From JBGTBQ01 sp041749275 (GTDB lineage Bacteria; Acidobacteriota; Blastocatellia; Pyrinomonadales; Pyrinomonadaceae), in the NCBI GenBank assembly GCA_041749275.1, contig JBGTBQ010000470.1, forward strand, positions 17,050 to 81,049: a stretch of 64,000 nt of DNA. Direction: 5' to 3'. The notes beneath the pieces were generated by a model, which saw nothing but the letters and a program-made list of their open reading frames with translations, did no database searches and was not told the origin of the DNA. The first letter of the stretch is position 1, and every line of letters begins with the position of its first letter. This document shows, in pieces, positions 6,812 through 16,102 of this stretch. The translations under genes were made by a program, and so were the position numbers.

Positions 6812-9426
6812 CCAACTCGACTCCGCTCCGGAATCAATATCTTGACATCAAGCGTCGCCACCCTGACGCGCTGCTGCTCTTTCGCATCGGAGACTTTTAC
6901 GAAGCCTTCGACGACGACGCGCGCCTGCTGGCCCGCGAGCTGGACATCGTGCTCACCTCGAAGCCGATGGGGCGCAACGTGCGTGTGCCGCTCGCCGGAA
7001 TCCCACACCACAGCCTCGAACGCCACCTCGGAACTCTCATCGCCAAGGGGCATCGCGTCGCCATCTGCGAACAACTCACGACGACGCCGGTCAAGTCTGA
7101 GACGCCGGGGCGCGGGTTGATCGAGCGCGGCGTGGTGCGCGTCGTCACGCCCGGCACGGTGCTCGAACCCGGTCTGCTGCAAAACAAGGTCAACAACTAT
7201 CTGGCGGCTCTCGTCGTCGAAGGGAAACGGGCCGGCATTGCATATACCGACGTGACAACCGGTGACTTCGCGGCCACCGAAGTCGAGGCTGTTGACGCAC
7301 CGGACGAGCTGCAACGCATCAGTCCTTCCGAGCTTATCGTCCCGCAACATTTCTCGACGGCAGGGTTGGAGTTACCCGGCTTCATCACGCGGTTGGACAG
7401 CGCAATATTCGAGACGACCAGAGCCAAACGCACGATTTTTCGACACTTCGGCGCCCGCACCTTGTCACCCTTTGGACTTTCCGGTTGGCCGCTCGCGGTA
7501 TCCGCCGCGGCCTCAATCATTTCTTATCTACGGGAGACGCAGGACACCGCCGCCGAACAACTCACGCGACTCACAAGCTACAAGACGCAGTCCTTTATGA
7601 CGCTCGACGCGCAGACGGTTCGCAGTCTCGAATTATTCGAGAGCGCGGGCGGAGCGCCGTCGCTGCTCTCGACGATTGATGAGACGCGCACGGCGATGGG
7701 CGGGCGACTTCTGCGTCGCTGGCTGCGACAGCCGTTGCTCGACGTGGCCGAGATCACGCGCCGGCAGGAGCACGTCGCGTGGTTTGCCGCGCATGACAGA
7801 GAACTAGCGGAAACGTTCGCCGCTCTGGAGTCCATGCACGATCTGGAACGCCTCTCTTCGCGCACGCGCGCCGCACTGGCGTCGGCCTCGGACGTGCTTG
7901 CGTTGAAGCAGAGCATCCAAACCATCCCGCGTCTGCGGGCGGTCTTGCAGCGCGACGTAAAACGTTTCGGCGCGGCGCTGGAAGCGATGCCCGAATGCTC
8001 TGAGGTGGCAAAGCTGATTGGTTCGGCAGTCAACGATGAGCTTCCGCGGCGCACGGAGGGAGTCGGGATTATCCGCGAAGGCTATTCGGAGGAATTGGAC
8101 TCACTGAGAAAATTGCTGCGTGAAGGAAAAACCTTTCTCGCCGAGATGGAGCAACGTGAGCGTGCGCGAACGGGGATCAAAAGCCTCCGCGTCGGCTACA
8201 ACAAAGTCTTCGGCTACTTTATCGAAGTCACGCGCCCGAACCTGCGGCTGGTTCCCGATAACTACACGCGCAAGCAGACGCTCGCGCAGACGGAACGTTT
8301 TATCACCCTCGAATTGAAAGAGCATGAATCGCTCGTTCTTAACGCACAGGATCGCATCGTCGAGTTGGAGCAGGGTATTTTCCGCCGCGTCTGCGCGGAG
8401 ATTGGCAAGGCGCGTGAGACGATACTTGTGGCGGCGGCGACGGTCGCGCATCTCGACGTGGTTGCGGCCTTTGCGCGGAACGCCGTCAGTTGGAACTACG
8501 TGCGGCCAACAGTCGTGGACGACGCGGTGCTGCGGATCAGGGACGGGCGTCACGCGGTGCTCGAAAGGACTCTCGGCGAAAAGCCTTTCGTGCCCAACGA
8601 CACGGAACTCGGCGGGGAGGGATTGCCCGACATCGCCCTCATCACCGGCCCGAACATGTCCGGCAAGTCCACCTATTTGCGCCACGTGGCGCTCATCGCC
8701 ATCCTCGCGCAGGCCGGAAGCTTTGTCCCGGCGAGCGCCGCGACCATCGGATTGACGGAACGCATTTTCACGCGCATCGGTCTCTACGACCGCATCGGGA
8801 GCGGCGAATCAACTTTTATGACCGAGATGGTCGAGACGGCGCACATTCTCCACCACGCGACGCCGCGCTCGCTGATCCTGCTCGACGAGTTGGGGCGCGG
8901 GACTTCGACTTACGACGGACTCGCGGTCGCTCGCGCCGTGCTCGAATACATCCACAATCACCCGCGTCTCCGTTCCAAGACGCTCTTCGCAACGCACTAT
9001 CACGAGTTGACTGAACTGGCGGAGGTGCTCCCCCGCTTAATGAATTTTCACGTGGCTATTGCGGAGCAAGCAGGTGAAATTACCTTCCTCTACAAGATTG
9101 AGCCGGGCAGCGCCGAAAAGAGTTTCGGCGTCTACGCGGCGAAACTCGCGGGTCTCCCGCGCCCGGTCGTCCGGCGCGCTGAAGAGTTGTTGCAGGAGTA
9201 CGAAAATCAGGAGGGTGTTACCGAAGAAGAACTCGTAGCGTATTTGAGAACGAGTAACATTCAAGACGCTAAGGCTTCGGTGAACGAAAGCCGCATCGTG
9301 CGCGAGCTTCTCGAACTCGATTTGAACTCGCTTTCACCGGTCGAGGCGTTAATGAAGTTATTTGAACTTCGACGGATTGCCGAGAAGGATGACAAAGCGT
9401 CCGTGAAGACCCTCAAGACAGCCTGA
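6808..9426 (+). CDS. mutS: DNA mismatch repair ATPase MutS (copy 1)
   Basis: A full-length 872-residue MutS. The mismatch-reading F-x-E motif is intact as GDFYEAF (F30, Y31, E32), followed by connector, core, clamp and ATPase domains. The ATPase has Walker A GPNMSGKST at 614-622, then STFMTEMVETAHIL, Walker B LILLDELGRGTSTYDG and ATHYHELTEL. It finds base mismatches and small loops as a dimer and recruits MutL. All catalytic and recognition motifs are present, so it is expected to be active. It overlaps the Mrr-N-like gene by four bases. A second full-length MutS with the same motifs lies at 46967-49756, which is unusual. No mutL is in the window. Confidence 0.93.
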   Translation: MTNSTPLRNQYLDIKRRHPDALLLFRIGDFYEAFDDDARLLARELDIVLTSKPMGRNVRVPLAGIPHHSLERHLGTLIAKGHRVAICEQLTTTPVKSETPGRGLIERGVVRVVTPGTVLEPGLLQNKVNNYLAALVVEGKRAGIAYTDVTTGDFAATEVEAVDAPDELQRISPSELIVPQHFSTAGLELPGFITRLDSAIFETTRAKRTIFRHFGARTLSPFGLSGWPLAVSAAASIISYLRETQDTAAEQLTRLTSYKTQSFMTLDAQTVRSLELFESAGGAPSLLSTIDETRTAMGGRLLRRWLRQPLLDVAEITRRQEHVAWFAAHDRELAETFAALESMHDLERLSSRTRAALASASDVLALKQSIQTIPRLRAVLQRDVKRFGAALEAMPECSEVAKLIGSAVNDELPRRTEGVGIIREGYSEELDSLRKLLREGKTFLAEMEQRERARTGIKSLRVGYNKVFGYFIEVTRPNLRLVPDNYTRKQTLAQTERFITLELKEHESLVLNAQDRIVELEQGIFRRVCAEIGKARETILVAAATVAHLDVVAAFARNAVSWNYVRPTVVDDAVLRIRDGRHAVLERTLGEKPFVPNDTELGGEGLPDIALITGPNMSGKSTYLRHVALIAILAQAGSFVPASAATIGLTERIFTRIGLYDRIGSGESTFMTEMVETAHILHHATPRSLILLDELGRGTSTYDGLAVARAVLEYIHNHPRLRSKTLFATHYHELTELAEVLPRLMNFHVAIAEQAGEITFLYKIEPGSAEKSFGVYAAKLAGLPRPVVRRAEELLQEYENQEGVTEEELVAYLRTSNIQDAKASVNESRIVRELLELDLNSLSPVEALMKLFELRRIAEKDDKASVKTLKTA

Positions 9427-9448
9427 AGCGCGTTTTCCGAGGCTGTCC

Positions 9449-9658
9449 TCAACCAGTCGAACCCGGATCGTCCGTCTGCGAAACATCTCCCGTCTCTACG
9501 GATTCCTGCACAACCGGATCATCATCTTCAACGACGGGAGATGACGAGCCGGTCTCGCGCCCGCTGATGTCCTGCCCGTGCTGGGCGCCGTACTCCTGAC
9601 TCTCACTATCGGTTTGCACCGCCAACGGCTGGTCGTCTGGATCAGTGGCTTCGTTCAT
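9449..9658 (-). CDS. Small acidic hydrophilic protein (69 aa)
   Basis: A 69-residue open frame on the minus strand, full of Asp, Glu, Ser, Gln and Gly with no hydrophobic segment (DDDPVVQESVETGDVSQTDD), probably intrinsically disordered. A plausible ribosome binding site (AGGTGA) lies seven bases before the ATG. It lies just upstream of the E2 gene on the opposite side from the operon start, so it could be the last gene read from the pyruvate dehydrogenase operon. No family is recognised. The low complexity means it could also be a chance frame; confidence is moderate. Confidence 0.4.
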   Translation of the reverse strand: MNEATDPDDQPLAVQTDSESQEYGAQHGQDISGRETGSSSPVVEDDDPVVQESVETGDVSQTDDPGSTG

Positions 9659-9687
9659 TTAAGCTTCACCTTTGTCATTTGCACTTG

Positions 9688-11037
9688 CTAGGCAAGCAGG
9701 AAGATTGGATTTTCGAGAATCTTCTTGAAAGTCTGGAGGAACTTCGCCCCGGTCGCGCCATCAATGACGCGGTGGTCGCAGGACATGGTGACGCGCATCA
9801 TTTGACGCACGGTGATTTCACCGTCGCGCACGACCGGTTTCGGCTGCATCCCACCGACGGCGAGAATCGCGGCTTCGGGCGGGTTGATGACCGCCGTGAA
9901 CTCTTCGATGCCCAACATGCCAAGGTTGCTGACGGAAAAAGTCGCGCCGGTATACTCTTCCGGTTTGAGCTTGCGCGACCGGGCGCGCTCGGCCAGTTCG
10001 CGCACTTCGCGGCTGATCTGGCCGATAGATTTTGTATTGGCCGAGCGGACGACGGGCGTAATCAGCCCATCTTCGATGGCGACAGCGACCCCGATGTCGG
10101 CGCGTTCGTAAAAGCGCATCGTTTTATCTTGGAAGGATGCGTTGACCGCCGGATGCTGCATGAGAGAGGCGGCCACGACCTTGATGATAAGGTCGTTGAT
10201 GCTGACCTTCATCTCCGGGTCTAGTTCGTTGATCTGGCGACGCAACTCGGCGGCGCGATCCATCTCGACCTCGATGGTTAAAAAGAAATGCGGGATGGGG
10301 CCGATGGAAGTAACGAGCCGGCGCGCGATAGTTGCGCGCATGGTCGAGACGGCCTCCTCGCGGTAAGGCGCACTACCCTCGACGGTCGGGGCAGGTGTCG
10401 GTTGTGGCGCGGGCGCGGAGACGGGAGCTGTTTGAGGCTGCGCCTCGCGCGGCTGTTCCGCCTGTGGCTGTCCGCCGCTCATTGCCGCTTCGATGTCGCG
10501 TTTGATAATGCGACCACCGGGGCCGCTCCCTGAGAGCGAGCGGAGGTTGATGCCCGCCTCCGCGGCCATGCGGGCCGCGATGGGCGAGACGAGCAGACGG
10601 CCTTCGGCTTGGGTTTGCGGGTCGTTGCCGGCGGCTTCTTCCGCGTTAGTTGGCGGGGCGGTTTGCTGTTTCTGATCGGCTGAAGCAGCGACAGGTTTAC
10701 TTTCATCGCTGCTTGCTTGGGCCGGCTCCGCGAGTGCCTTTTTGCTCTCCGAGTCGTCAACGGAACTTTGTTGGGAAATGAGTGACGAGATGTCCTCATC
10801 CGGCTCGCCGATGATGGCGATGATAGCGCCGAGCGGCACGGTCTCACCCGCTTGGACGAGAATCTTGCGGAGGACGCCTGTAGTTAGCGCCTGCGCTTCC
10901 ATCGTCGCCTTATCGGTGTCTATCTCCGCGAGAGGCTCGCCTGTGCTGACCTTGTCGCCCTCTCGTTTCAGCCACCGCGAAAGTTGACCTTCCTCCATCG
11001 TCGGGGAAAGCTTAGGCATCACCACCTGCGTCGCCAT
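9688..11037 (-). CDS. pdhC: Pyruvate dehydrogenase E2, dihydrolipoamide acetyltransferase
   Basis: A 449-residue E2 component. Residues 1-80 are a lipoyl domain with the lipoylated lysine in EIDTDKATMEAQ (K43). A Pro/Ala/Gln-rich linker follows, then the peripheral subunit-binding domain at about 150-188 (VSPIAARMAAEAGINL...GPGGRIIKRDIE). A second Pro-rich linker leads to the catalytic acyltransferase domain, whose active-site histidine lies in SCDHRVIDGATG near the C-terminus. It transfers the acetyl group to CoA in the pyruvate dehydrogenase complex. It is the third gene of a minus-strand operon (E1-alpha, E1-beta, E2); the E3 gene is not in the window. About 90 bases with an intercistronic hairpin separate it from E1-beta. 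Confidence 0.93.
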   Translation of the reverse strand: MATQVVMPKLSPTMEEGQLSRWLKREGDKVSTGEPLAEIDTDKATMEAQALTTGVLRKILVQAGETVPLGAIIAIIGEPDEDISSLISQQSSVDDSESKKALAEPAQASSDESKPVAASADQKQQTAPPTNAEEAAGNDPQTQAEGRLLVSPIAARMAAEAGINLRSLSGSGPGGRIIKRDIEAAMSGGQPQAEQPREAQPQTAPVSAPAPQPTPAPTVEGSAPYREEAVSTMRATIARRLVTSIGPIPHFFLTIEVEMDRAAELRRQINELDPEMKVSINDLIIKVVAASLMQHPAVNASFQDKTMRFYERADIGVAVAIEDGLITPVVRSANTKSIGQISREVRELAERARSRKLKPEEYTGATFSVSNLGMLGIEEFTAVINPPEAAILAVGGMQPKPVVRDGEITVRQMMRVTMSCDHRVIDGATGAKFLQTFKKILENPIFLLA

Positions 11038-11057
11038 GATAATTTAGAGATAAAGGA

Positions 11058-11117
11058 TAAAGGATAAGAAATGAAGAAAGATAAAATCCAACTTCATCAC
11101 TGACCCCTTATCCTTTA
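11058..11117 (-). repeat. Intercistronic hairpin between pdhB and pdhC
   Basis: TAAAGGATAAG at 11058-11068 pairs with its complement at 11107-11117. The left side also carries a second partial AAAGGATAA copy. It could modulate the relative expression of E1-beta and E2. Confidence 0.35.
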
Positions 11118-11130
11118 CCTTTGATCCCTC

Positions 11131-12114
<984 letters not shown>

Positions 12115-12184
12115 CAATAACCTCCAAGCCAGACTGAAGTCGAGAGTCAAAACAATAATTCATGTAAGAGCCAAACTTGAGGCT

Positions 12185-13324
12185 TCAGACTCCAGACTGT
12201 TTAATCGGCGTTGCATAAATGTTTGTGAATAACTCTTCGGGCGCGGGTTCAGGGCTGGCATCGGCAAACTTCACGGCGCGCTCGACCTCCTCCCGCACAC
12301 GCGCTTCGATCTCCTTCAGGGCGTCCTCTTCGAGCAGCTTTTTCTCTTTCAAGCTTTCGCTGAAGATTTTGATAGGGTCGCGCTCCTGATGCTTCTCGAT
12401 CTCCGCCCGCGTGCGGTACTGGCCGGGGTCTGACATCGAATGCCCCATGAAGCGATAAGTGCGGATTTCGAGCAGCGAGGGAAGGGACTCTTTCCGCGCG
12501 CGTTCGACGGCGCGCATAGTGGCGCGCCGCACAGCCAACACGTCCATGCCGTCAACGAATTCAGATGTAATGTCGTAGGCAGCGGCCTTTTCCGAAACAT
12601 CATAACGCGACATGGCACGCTTGATGGCGGTGCCCATCCCGTACTGATTATTTTCGCAAATGTAGATGCACGGAAGTTTCCAGAGCTGGGCCATGTTGAG
12701 TGATTCGTGGAAAGCTCCTTGATTAACAGCCGCCTCGCCAAAGAAGCAGAGCGTCGCCTGATCCGTACCACGATATTTCGTCGCAAACGCGATCCCGGTT
12801 GCGAGGGGAATTTGACCGCCTACGATTCCGTGCCCGCCATGAAAATTATTCTCGAAGTCGAACAGGTGCATTGAACCGCCCTTACCGGCTGAACAGCCGC
12901 CGGCCCTGCCGAACAGTTCAGCCATCACTTCGTCCGGCGATATGCCACGGATGAGAGCCTGACCGTGATCGCGGTAGCTCGTCAGCACGTGGTCATCGGG
13001 ACGAAGCGCGGAAAGCGCGCCGACCGCGACGGCTTCCTGTCCGATGTAGAGGTGACAAAAGCCGCCGATCTTTCCCAGCGTGTATGCCTCCGCGGCCTTC
13101 TCCTCGAACCGGCGGATCAAAATCATTTGGTACAACATCTGAAGCAGCGTCGCGCGGTCGGTCTCCTCTATTTCTTCGCGCTGGGCGCGTTTACGCTGTT
13201 GATGTTCTTCACGCAGGTTGGGTAACGGTTCTTGACCTGCCTCTTCCTGTACGGCGATCACATGGCTCGATTCGCTATCTTGGTCGGTGCGGGGTTTCAT
13301 CGGAGTTACTTTCAATTCGCTCAT
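12185..13324 (-). CDS. pdhA: Pyruvate dehydrogenase E1 component, alpha subunit
   Basis: A 379-residue E1-alpha subunit from the ATG at 13324; the frame extends upstream but without family similarity. Visible motifs are the MILIRRFEEKAAEAYTLGKIGGF opening, GHGIVGGQIPLATGIAFA, the thiamine diphosphate motif FGEAAVNQGAFHESLNMA...CENNQYGMGT (GE replacing the usual GD), and the phosphorylation-loop-like region YRFMGHSMSDPGQYRTRAEIE. It is the first gene of the pdhA-pdhB-pdhC operon. The N-terminal 55 or so residues are a charged extension (MKPRTDQDSESSHVIAVQEE) outside the core fold. The start is less certain than the rest since only a weak GAGA precedes it. Confidence 0.92.
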   Translation of the reverse strand: MSELKVTPMKPRTDQDSESSHVIAVQEEAGQEPLPNLREEHQQRKRAQREEIEETDRATLLQMLYQMILIRRFEEKAAEAYTLGKIGGFCHLYIGQEAVAVGALSALRPDDHVLTSYRDHGQALIRGISPDEVMAELFGRAGGCSAGKGGSMHLFDFENNFHGGHGIVGGQIPLATGIAFATKYRGTDQATLCFFGEAAVNQGAFHESLNMAQLWKLPCIYICENNQYGMGTAIKRAMSRYDVSEKAAAYDITSEFVDGMDVLAVRRATMRAVERARKESLPSLLEIRTYRFMGHSMSDPGQYRTRAEIEKHQERDPIKIFSESLKEKKLLEEDALKEIEARVREEVERAVKFADASPEPAPEELFTNIYATPIKQSGV

Positions 13325-13481
13325 GGCATTAATCTCGCATATTCGTGTCGAGCAGGGTCTGTTTTTGGCGGGCGCCGAAGCACAGAGCGCGCTGTCACGC
13401 ATTACTTGATGAGAATGTCCGGTATTACAGTCAACGATTATACTTGAGTTATACGCCCACGCGCAAAAAAGGCAGGTCAGC

Positions 13482-13529
13482 AAATAGTTGGCGCCCACGA
13501 AACACGTGTTTCGTGGGCGCCAACTATTT
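13482..13529. repeat. Perfect 48-bp palindrome
   Basis: Both 24-bp arms are perfectly complementary with no spacer; the centre is AACAC/GTGTT at 13505/13506. It lies 16 bases beyond the stop of the minus-strand GGDEF gene and before the pdhA gene on the same strand. In RNA it forms a very stable hairpin, so it may end GGDEF transcripts, though the A/T ends are short. In DNA it could also extrude as a cruciform or bind a dimeric protein. Confidence 0.7.
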
Positions 13530-13545
13530 CAGAACAACGATTGAT

Positions 13546-14913
13546 TTATCTGTATGAATCGAGAGAGACGACGCTGCCGAGTTGAGCAGCACGCGAGGCG
13601 AAATTGAAGACCGGCTTGGTTCGCGGCATATCTTCGCGGGCTGATCTCAAAATTTGATCCACCGTCTCGCCGTGCGAAGGGAAACTGGCAACACCGATGC
13701 TGATGCCTACTTGAAGAGTCAGACCTTCGCGGACGGTAAACCTGTATGATTCGACGGCGGCGTGGATTCTGTCCGTGACGGCTTGCGCCGCGCCGGCGGA
13801 AGCCGTCGGCAGGACGGCAACGAACTCATCCGCTTCATAGCGCGCGAGCATGTCCATCTGGCGCAACTGGGCTTTTATCACTTGGGAAACTTCAGCGATG
13901 AGCCGGTCGCCGACTCCATAACCGAACTGTTCATTAACGCCGGTGAAGTTATTCAAATCCATATATAGAACAGCGAGTGTGGAGTCTTTTTGGCGCAGGC
14001 ACTCGGCAAGACGTTGTTCGAGAATCAAGTGTAAGGATCGAGAGTTCGGCAACTCTGTAAGCCGGTCGGCGAGTGCGTTCTCGCACGTCTTCGCTCGGTT
14101 GAGCGCGTCGTTGATTGCGTTTGATGCGTCGAAGGCGACGGCTTCAAGCAGCCGCAGGTGTTCGTTAGTGAACGAACTTCGATTGAAAAAATATAGGGAG
14201 ACTACTCCGAACGCCACCCCCTCACGCAGCAGCGGCGCGGCGATGACATCGAATCTTTGCCCGCCCGTCGCAGCCGGCGCGTAAGACAATTCTAGTTCCC
14301 GAATGTGACTGCCAGTTGCACGTGCATGAGCCAGCACCCACCCGGTTACGCCCTCGTCAATCGGGAAGCGTTTGTCCGAGAAGGATTCCTGCTCGGAGCA
14401 ACTGAGGTGTGCCGGATACATGGCCCCGTCCACTTCATCAACAAGGTGTATGGCGCAAGCGTCGAAGGAGATTGCGGTGCGGAGCTTGCCGACAAGCAAC
14501 TCGCAAGTCTCTTCGAGGTTAAAAGACCTGCCAACGGTATGTGCGATCTCGCGGAATGAAATGACTTCCTGATGCGTCTTGGAATTGAAAGTGAACTCTG
14601 TCGGAATGAAGATGTCGCTTTGTGTGGAGGGTGCTAACTCTTTAAGACTTTTCGGCTCCACCGCTTCAACTGTCTGCGTAACTGTCTCGACCAATTTCAA
14701 CTCTTCCCCGGCGATGGCTTCGTAGTTACGCAATTGCTCGGACGCTTCCAGCAAATCTTTTTCAAGTTGTCGAAGGCGGCGGCAATGCAGGAGATAAAGT
14801 AGAACCCACAACGGAGCGTTGAGCGCAATAATCTCCAGACCGGGTCTTTTTAAAGTGTAGGCTGTGAGGCAGCAGAAAAGTATAAAACCAATTGTCAGGA
14901 AAATGCGTTCCAT
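13546..14913 (-). CDS. Membrane GAF-GGDEF protein, putative diguanylate cyclase
   Basis: A 455-residue protein from the ATG at 14913, where the first hydrophobic helix begins. Two transmembrane helices (about 4-20 and 27-45) are followed by a short coiled coil, a GAF sensor domain (about 130-270, with FDACAIHLVDEVDGAMYPA) and a C-terminal GGDEF domain (LAVLYMDLNNFTGVNEQFGYGVGDRLI...). The signature loop reads RYEADEFVAVL, so the usual G-G-(D/E)-E-F is E-A-D-E-F. The metal-binding D of the first strand (YMDLNNF) and the D-E-F part are kept, but loss of both glycines may reduce or abolish cyclic-di-GMP synthesis. It is either an active variant or a GTP/c-di-GMP binding pseudo-enzyme. Confidence 0.8.
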   Translation of the reverse strand: MERIFLTIGFILFCCLTAYTLKRPGLEIIALNAPLWVLLYLLHCRRLRQLEKDLLEASEQLRNYEAIAGEELKLVETVTQTVEAVEPKSLKELAPSTQSDIFIPTEFTFNSKTHQEVISFREIAHTVGRSFNLEETCELLVGKLRTAISFDACAIHLVDEVDGAMYPAHLSCSEQESFSDKRFPIDEGVTGWVLAHARATGSHIRELELSYAPAATGGQRFDVIAAPLLREGVAFGVVSLYFFNRSSFTNEHLRLLEAVAFDASNAINDALNRAKTCENALADRLTELPNSRSLHLILEQRLAECLRQKDSTLAVLYMDLNNFTGVNEQFGYGVGDRLIAEVSQVIKAQLRQMDMLARYEADEFVAVLPTASAGAAQAVTDRIHAAVESYRFTVREGLTLQVGISIGVASFPSHGETVDQILRSAREDMPRTKPVFNFASRAAQLGSVVSLDSYR

Positions 14914-15669
14914 CGAAATACCAACGTGTTCTTCTGAATTGCTTGGGAGGTGGAATTTAGTGATTGTGGAGAGCAAGCGGTAGATGATGCATTGAAATGC
15001 CAAACTTTGTTGGCAATATGAAAAATATTATAATTGACGAAACAAAGTCAAGAAATTTCACGGATGAGGGAAAAATGTGTCCGCAAACCTTGATGGTGAT
15101 TCGGTTAGGGGATAGGCGAGGGCGGTTCGGGTGCGCCGTAAAGCATGACGGGTGAACAACTTTCAGGGATAGAAGGTTTTTCGCGTTGAGGAATACACAC
15201 CGTTTTAGCCTTTTACTCCAAGTCGTTAAGGGTAAAGGATCATCAACGCCTGTTTCTTGGAACATGAAAGGTCGTTTTCCTAATGAAACCTTTAAAACTT
15301 GAGCAGCCTTAACGCATGAAAAAATAGTGTATTTCGGTTTCTTCTTATGTTACATTTCGCGCGCCGTAAGACCGAAGGAGTAATTCGTTGAGGATGTTCG
15401 AGAGGTGTTAACCTGACGAGAAATCCGCATACTTTGATGTCGTCCCGGCGCCGAGCATACTTTTCTCTCGGCTAGTCTGATTGGTCAAAGCAATTACTTT
15501 GGGTTGGACTCTCCCTTGATTGGCAGTCCGCTTCATCGCAGAGAGCTTCAACTTTAACCTAAACCATCAACACTGAACTGTCGCGGAAAGAGTCCGGCGC
15601 CATCGCGCCCCCTAGCTCCGCGCAGTTCCCCAACAAACTGACCCAACTGAGGGCACAGGAGGAAACTCA
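14914..15669. other. Intergenic stretch upstream of two divergent genes
   Basis: About 750 bases with relatively AT-rich patches and no supported gene. Short open frames on both strands lack ribosome binding sites and family resemblance. It must contain the promoters for the GGDEF protein (minus) and the lipoprotein (plus). The last bases (GAGGAAACTCAATG) supply the lipoprotein ribosome binding site. Confidence 0.5.
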
Positions 15670-15981
15670 ATGCGTAGAACGTTAGCTCTTTTGGCTTTAC
15701 TCACCGTAGCCGGTGTTTGGACGGCCTGTTCACCTGCCGAGAATGCCAATACCAGTAACGCAAACATGACGAACATGAATTCGACAAGCACGAACTCGTC
15801 GAACATGAGTTCGTCGAATATGAATGCGGCGTCCACGAACTCGAACATGACGAACATGAACTCGTCGTCCACGAACTCGAACATGACGAACATGAATTCG
15901 TCAAATTCCAATGCAAGCAAGAGCAACACCAACAGCGGTACGTCGAACATGAACGGAAGCATGTCGAACAAAAACATGTAA
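15670..15981 (+). CDS. Low-complexity Asn/Met/Ser/Thr-rich lipoprotein
   Basis: A 103-residue protein preceded by a good GAGGA ribosome binding site. Residues 1-20 are a lipoprotein signal peptide ending in WTAC, so the mature protein starts at C20 with a lipid anchor. Everything after it (about 22-103) is built almost solely from Asn, Met, Ser, Thr and a few Ala, Lys and Gly, in imperfect repeats such as SNMTNMNSSSTN. There is no hydrophobic core, so the mature part is disordered. Met- and Asn-rich secreted segments can bind copper or silver weakly, but that is only a suggestion. The DNA repeat (AACATGACGAACATGAA) is prone to slippage, so length may vary between strains. It is transcribed alone, ending at the 16010-16037 terminator. 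Confidence 0.75.
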   Translation: MRRTLALLALLTVAGVWTACSPAENANTSNANMTNMNSTSTNSSNMSSSNMNAASTNSNMTNMNSSSTNSNMTNMNSSNSNASKSNTNSGTSNMNGSMSNKNM

Positions 15982-16009
15982 AAATTTCTTTCTGACACCG
16001 AAGGTGTTT

Positions 16010-16037
16010 AAGGCGCGCTGCTTGTTTGGCGCGCCTT
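16010..16037 (+). terminator. Rho-independent terminator of the lipoprotein gene
   Basis: A 9-bp GC-rich stem (AAGGCGCGC / GCGCGCCTT) with a 10-nt loop is followed by a T-rich tract (TTGGTTTTAT), about 30 bases past the stop codon. Confidence 0.8.
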
Positions 16038-16102
16038 TTGGTTTTATGGGAGAGCGGCGGATTTCAATTTTCGACAAGGCGTAGATCGCAACTTGGCATT
16101 AC

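Noticed and set aside
15612..15998. Minus-strand frame rich in Phe, Val, Leu and Met opposite the lipoprotein
   Set aside because: Its repeats are the reverse complement of the Asn/Met/Ser/Thr repeat; the plus strand has a lipobox, ribosome binding site and terminator.
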